A stretch of 10,234 bases of DNA, from positions 1-10,234 of the forward strand of contig CALCOW010000239.1 in the NCBI GenBank assembly GCA_937899935.1. The letters run 5' to 3'. This document shows positions 7,642-10,234 of the stretch, one piece after another. Within the stretch, counting starts at the first letter, position 1, and each line of letters begins with the position of its first letter. Source of the DNA: an uncultured Phycisphaerae bacterium (GTDB taxonomy: Bacteria; Planctomycetota; Phycisphaerae; Phycisphaerales; SM1A02). A model generated the notes under the pieces. It had not been told where the DNA came from and did no database searches. It saw only the letters and a program-made list of their open reading frames with translations. The position numbers were made by a program, and so were the translations under genes.

Positions 7642-8967
7642 ATGGATCCACAACAAACATTAGATATCGACGTGGGTTCGCAGTTAACTCCGGAGGTTCT
7701 TGCGACATGGGATGAAACAGCCACTTCAACAGCTGTTGAGTTATTAAACTCTTATGTCCCAGTGTTTCTGATTGCGTATTTTGCGGCACTTATATTTACA
7801 CCAATTGCGCGGCAGGTGGCATTACGTAACAACATTGTCGACGCTCCAGACTCTTCTCGAAAGATTCATAAGGAACCAGTTGCATATCTTGGTGGTGCAG
7901 CGGTTGTTCTGGCGGTTTTAGTTGCTATTGGTGCCAGCTATGCCATGTTCAGTGAATTGCTAGTCGATTATCCACCAGTGCCAATTGCGATCGTCATTGG
8001 CATCATCGCTATTGCATTTACAGGTCTTGCCGACGATGTTTGGGGCTGGGATCCCAGACTCAAGATCGCTGGTCAGTTGGTCGCAGCAGCAGCGCTGGCC
8101 ATTGAAGCGGTTGGTACCAATGTTGCCCAAGGATTACTCGCAGCCGTGTTTGGCTCCGACGGGCTTGTATTTGATTTGCCGATCACTGGATATACCTTCG
8201 ATGTTTCTTATTGGACTGGTACGGCCTTGATTGCCATCTTCGTCCTCGGTGGCTGTAATGCAAGTAATCTTATTGATGGTCTTGACGGTCTCCTGTCTGG
8301 ATTGACTGGCATTGTGATGTTAGGGCTGCTCACAATTTCAATATTTATGGCAGTTCAGCATGACATTACAAATGGCGGAGATATCTTGGCGCAAGAAAAC
8401 AGTCTGGCTGGAGCTCGTGTTGTATTGTGTCTCGCAACACTCGGAGCAGTGCTAGGATTCTTGCCTTTTAACTTTCAGCCAGCCGTCATCTTTCTTGGTG
8501 ACGCAGGCAGCCTGCTGCTCGGCTACCTTTGTGTTGTTGTCATCCTGATGTTTGGTGAATATGGAGAGACACACCTGGTGGTTGCTGGCCTGATTGTATT
8601 TGCAGTGCCTATCATTGATACATCGCTGGCAATCATCCGACGCAAGTTGGCTGGCTTGCCTATGTCAGCTGCCGATGATCAGCACATTCATCATCAGCTT
8701 AAGCGTGGTTTAGGCGGAGTTCGCAGGGCAGTCTTTGCACTCTATGCAATTGGTTTTACTTTTGCATGTTTGGGAGTGATTGTTTCATGGATTGTCATGT
8801 TTACTGAGATTCGCTTGATGTTTGTGTATGCAATTGTGTTTGTGCTATTCAGCTTTATTGCGGCTGTGGCAGTAAAAGTGGCGCGCAGGCAGCCTGTCTT
8901 GGTGGAAGAGGAAGACAGTTCACCGAGCGACGTTGCCACGAAATACACCTCTGGTATTCGGAAGTGA
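7642..8967 (+). CDS. MraY/WecA-family polyprenyl-phosphate sugar-1-phosphate transferase
   Basis: This is a multi-spanning membrane enzyme of 441 residues. The family transfers a (usually N-acetylated) hexose-1-phosphate from a UDP-sugar to undecaprenyl phosphate on the cytosolic face, starting a lipid-linked glycan. All family hallmarks are present. An early loop has Asp-Ala-Pro-Asp then Arg-Lys-Ile-His and a Gly-Gly (about 66-85). Asp131-Asp132 is the Mg-binding pair. Asn206, Asn209, Asp212 and Asp215 form the NxxNxxDGxDG motif. FLGDAGS has Asp287. HIHH at 348-351 is the signature that separates WecA-type enzymes from MraY. About ten or eleven hydrophobic helices are visible, starting near residue 37 after an unusual acidic N-terminal tail. 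The C-terminus is acidic and polar. The protein is longer than E. coli WecA, through both tails and a loop near 155-185. The start is ATG at 7642 with only a weak upstream AAGAAA (7628-7633). The sugar cannot be read from sequence; GlcNAc is the default guess. The LMW-PTP gene follows after 15 nt. Confidence 0.93.
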   Translation: MDPQQTLDIDVGSQLTPEVLATWDETATSTAVELLNSYVPVFLIAYFAALIFTPIARQVALRNNIVDAPDSSRKIHKEPVAYLGGAAVVLAVLVAIGASYAMFSELLVDYPPVPIAIVIGIIAIAFTGLADDVWGWDPRLKIAGQLVAAAALAIEAVGTNVAQGLLAAVFGSDGLVFDLPITGYTFDVSYWTGTALIAIFVLGGCNASNLIDGLDGLLSGLTGIVMLGLLTISIFMAVQHDITNGGDILAQENSLAGARVVLCLATLGAVLGFLPFNFQPAVIFLGDAGSLLLGYLCVVVILMFGEYGETHLVVAGLIVFAVPIIDTSLAIIRRKLAGLPMSAADDQHIHHQLKRGLGGVRRAVFALYAIGFTFACLGVIVSWIVMFTEIRLMFVYAIVFVLFSFIAAVAVKVARRQPVLVEEEDSSPSDVATKYTSGIRK

Positions 8968-8982
8968 ATTGCAAAGGACGTT

Positions 8983-9468
8983 ATGGCCAAGGATCAAAAG
9001 ACACAGATCTTGTTTGTGTGCATGGGAAACATTTGTCGTAGTCCGCTTGCAGAGTGCGTGTTTCTTGCTGAGAGCATTTCACGAGGCGTGGAAAGTGAAT
9101 TTGAGATCGACTCAGCCGGTACCGGTGGGTGGCATGAGGGCCAAGATCCGGATGCGCGTATGCGAGACGCAGCTCATGCCAAAGGTATAAAGCTATCCGG
9201 TTCAGCTCGTCAGGTGCGTCCTGAGGATTTCTCTAGATTTGAACACATCGTTTGTATGGATCAGCAAAACCGTGATGCTCTATTATCCATGGGAGCACCC
9301 TCATCAAAAATATCCTTGCTTCTTGAATATGACAACTCTGTTACAGAGCAAGAGGTGCCAGATCCCTACTACGGTGGCGAAGAAGGTTTTCATCATGTTA
9401 TTGATCTGGTGTCCTCTGCGTGCCAGCAATTGCTTGATCACCTGACGAAGAAAAGAGAGAAGCGTTGA
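8983..9468 (+). CDS. Low-molecular-weight protein tyrosine phosphatase
   Basis: This is a complete 161-residue cytosolic phosphatase, the usual family length. The P-loop is at the N-terminus: VCMGNICRSP, with nucleophile Cys13, the neighbouring Cys18 typical of the family, phosphate-binding Arg19 and Ser20. The acid loop DPYYGG is at 127-132, with Asp127 as general acid and the two tyrosines typical of the substrate rim. The start is ATG at 8983, with AAGGA (8974-8978) 4 nt upstream. In capsule loci such enzymes (Wzb, Etp) dephosphorylate the Wzc kinase. Here the Wzc-like partner lacks its Walker A lysine, while the next gene, a fructosamine-kinase homologue, abuts directly. LMW-PTPs adjacent to such kinases have been linked to hydrolysis of phosphorylated sugar adducts, for example ribulosamine 5-phosphate on proteins. 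Either substrate is possible; the gene order favours the second. All catalytic residues are present, so the enzyme should be active. Confidence 0.95.
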   Translation: MAKDQKTQILFVCMGNICRSPLAECVFLAESISRGVESEFEIDSAGTGGWHEGQDPDARMRDAAHAKGIKLSGSARQVRPEDFSRFEHIVCMDQQNRDALLSMGAPSSKISLLLEYDNSVTEQEVPDPYYGGEEGFHHVIDLVSSACQQLLDHLTKKREKR

Positions 9469-10234
9469 ATGGTTCTGCAGAGTCTGATTCAAAAAGCGCT
9501 TTGTGAACTCAATGTTATGTCGTCCGTTATGCAGATCCGCCAGTTGGCTGGAGGGTGTATTCATGGCGCCAGCGTTGTAACAGGTGAGTGTGGATCAAAA
9601 TGTGTGATCAAGTGTGCTGATATAAGTCAGTCGTCGATGTTAGAGTCCGAGCATGATGGGTTGTCTGATCTTGCGGCCACAGGCACGGTGTCGATTCCAG
9701 AAGTGTATGGAATGAGCCAGGTCGATGACTTGTTCTTCTTGGTGACTGAGTTTATTGAACCTGATGGTAGCGAGCCGCAGTGGACTCTGTTTGGTAGAGA
9801 TCTTGCTCAATTGCATGCTGCACCTCATGACCAAGCCGCGTATGGCTATCGTGCGGCGAACTACCTAGGTCACACACCCCAAATCAATAAATGGAATGGG
9901 GATTGGATTTTCTTTAATACGGAATACAGGTTGGGATATCAGCAAAAGAGCATTCGACTTAAGGGTTGTTTGCCCAGCGATCTTGATAAGAAACTTAGTG
10001 TGATTATTAGTGAATTACATGCCTTCATCCCAGCACAGCCACGTGTTTCACTACTCCATGGTGATTTATGGTCGGGTAACTCAGTGCTTGGCATTCAGGG
10101 GCGAGTGAACTTAATAGATCCAGCGTGTTCATATGGTGATGGCTGGGCAGATATTGCGATGATGCGCCTATTTGGAGGATTTCCGGAGCAAGTGTTTAGA
10201 GCCTATGCTGCAGAACAAGAGAAAGTCGAACATC
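9469..10234 (+). CDS. Fructosamine/ribulosamine 3-kinase family protein, 3' end missing
   Basis: An open frame starts with ATG at 9469, the base after the PTP stop, and runs off the window with 255 residues read. A later Met at residue 17 (nt 9517) is an alternative start. The zero-base junction implies translational coupling to the phosphatase. Family features appear in order: a Gly-Gly-Cys-Ile P-loop (28-31), ATP-binding Lys48, an acidic helix with Glu, GRDLAQLH, and PQINKW with a downstream Trp-Phe-Phe. Then come catalytic HGDLWSGN (Asp199) and metal-binding DPA (Asp217), followed by DIAMMRLFGGF. This is the aminoglycoside-phosphotransferase-like fold of FN3K. The family phosphorylates ketoamine adducts on proteins or free amines so that they break down, a repair step against glycation. 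Most characterised bacterial members prefer ribulosamines or erythrulosamines over fructosamines. The loop after DPA reads GDGWAD, where relatives such as E. coli YniA have GDRECD, so a usually conserved Glu is Trp. Only the C-terminus is missing. Confidence 0.9.
   Translation, partial: MVLQSLIQKALCELNVMSSVMQIRQLAGGCIHGASVVTGECGSKCVIKCADISQSSMLESEHDGLSDLAATGTVSIPEVYGMSQVDDLFFLVTEFIEPDGSEPQWTLFGRDLAQLHAAPHDQAAYGYRAANYLGHTPQINKWNGDWIFFNTEYRLGYQQKSIRLKGCLPSDLDKKLSVIISELHAFIPAQPRVSLLHGDLWSGNSVLGIQGRVNLIDPACSYGDGWADIAMMRLFGGFPEQVFRAYAAEQEKVEH

Noticed and set aside
8933..9190. Second-frame open frame of 85 codons over the PTP start
   Set aside because: It is a shadow of the phosphatase gene, which has complete catalytic motifs and a good ribosome binding site in its own frame.
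9304..9834. Minus-strand open frames (9304-9564 and 9640-9834) opposite the PTP and kinase genes
   Set aside because: Both lie opposite frames with clear family motifs and show no domain of their own.
1..10234. Search for CRISPR repeats, tRNA/rRNA genes, insertion-sequence ends and defence-system genes
   Set aside because: No spaced direct repeats, cloverleaf-like segments, terminal inverted repeats or transposase motifs were seen by eye; nearly all the sequence is explained by six co-directional genes.

Overview
The window reads as one co-directional block on the + strand from a diderm bacterium's envelope/exopolysaccharide locus. It runs from the 3' end of a truncated gene, through a giant TPR protein, a Wzc/Wzz-type chain-length protein with a fused P-loop ATPase domain, and a MraY/WecA-family phosphoglycosyltransferase, to a low-molecular-weight protein tyrosine phosphatase (LMW-PTP) and a fructosamine-kinase-family protein cut by the window edge. 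Base composition is moderate. The combination of a possible EpsI-like tail, a very large TPR protein and a WecA/Wzc pair would fit an exosortase-linked polysaccharide locus, as found in planctomycetes and relatives. That taxonomic guess is an inference from context and is weak.

Layout: 1-198 is the C-terminal 65 residues of an upstream gene. A 30-nt gap leads to the 1695-aa TPR protein (229-5316), which has an N-terminal membrane anchor or signal. About 31 nt later comes the 734-aa Wzc-like protein (5348-7552). An 89-nt gap (7553-7641) holds an imperfect hairpin but no gene. It is followed by the WecA-like transferase (7642-8967), then after 15 nt the LMW-PTP (8983-9468). The fructosamine-kinase homologue starts on the base immediately after the PTP stop codon (9469 to the edge). 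Coding density is near total, and the short spacings suggest one or two operons, with a possible break at 7553-7641. I see no RNA genes, mobile elements, CRISPR arrays or attachment sites.

How the genes may work together: the WecA-like enzyme would load the first sugar-phosphate onto the polyprenyl lipid carrier. The Wzc-like protein would govern chain length and export in the inner membrane. The TPR protein would be a membrane-tethered or periplasmic scaffold. The last two genes match a known pairing of LMW-PTP with fructosamine/ribulosamine kinase, which is linked to removal of sugar adducts from proteins.

The main surprise is that the Wzc-like ATPase domain keeps its Walker A' and Walker B aspartates but has threonine in place of the invariant Walker A lysine, so it is probably a pseudo-kinase. 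This weakens the usual explanation for a neighbouring LMW-PTP (dephosphorylating the kinase) and strengthens the idea that the phosphatase works with the fructosamine-kinase homologue.
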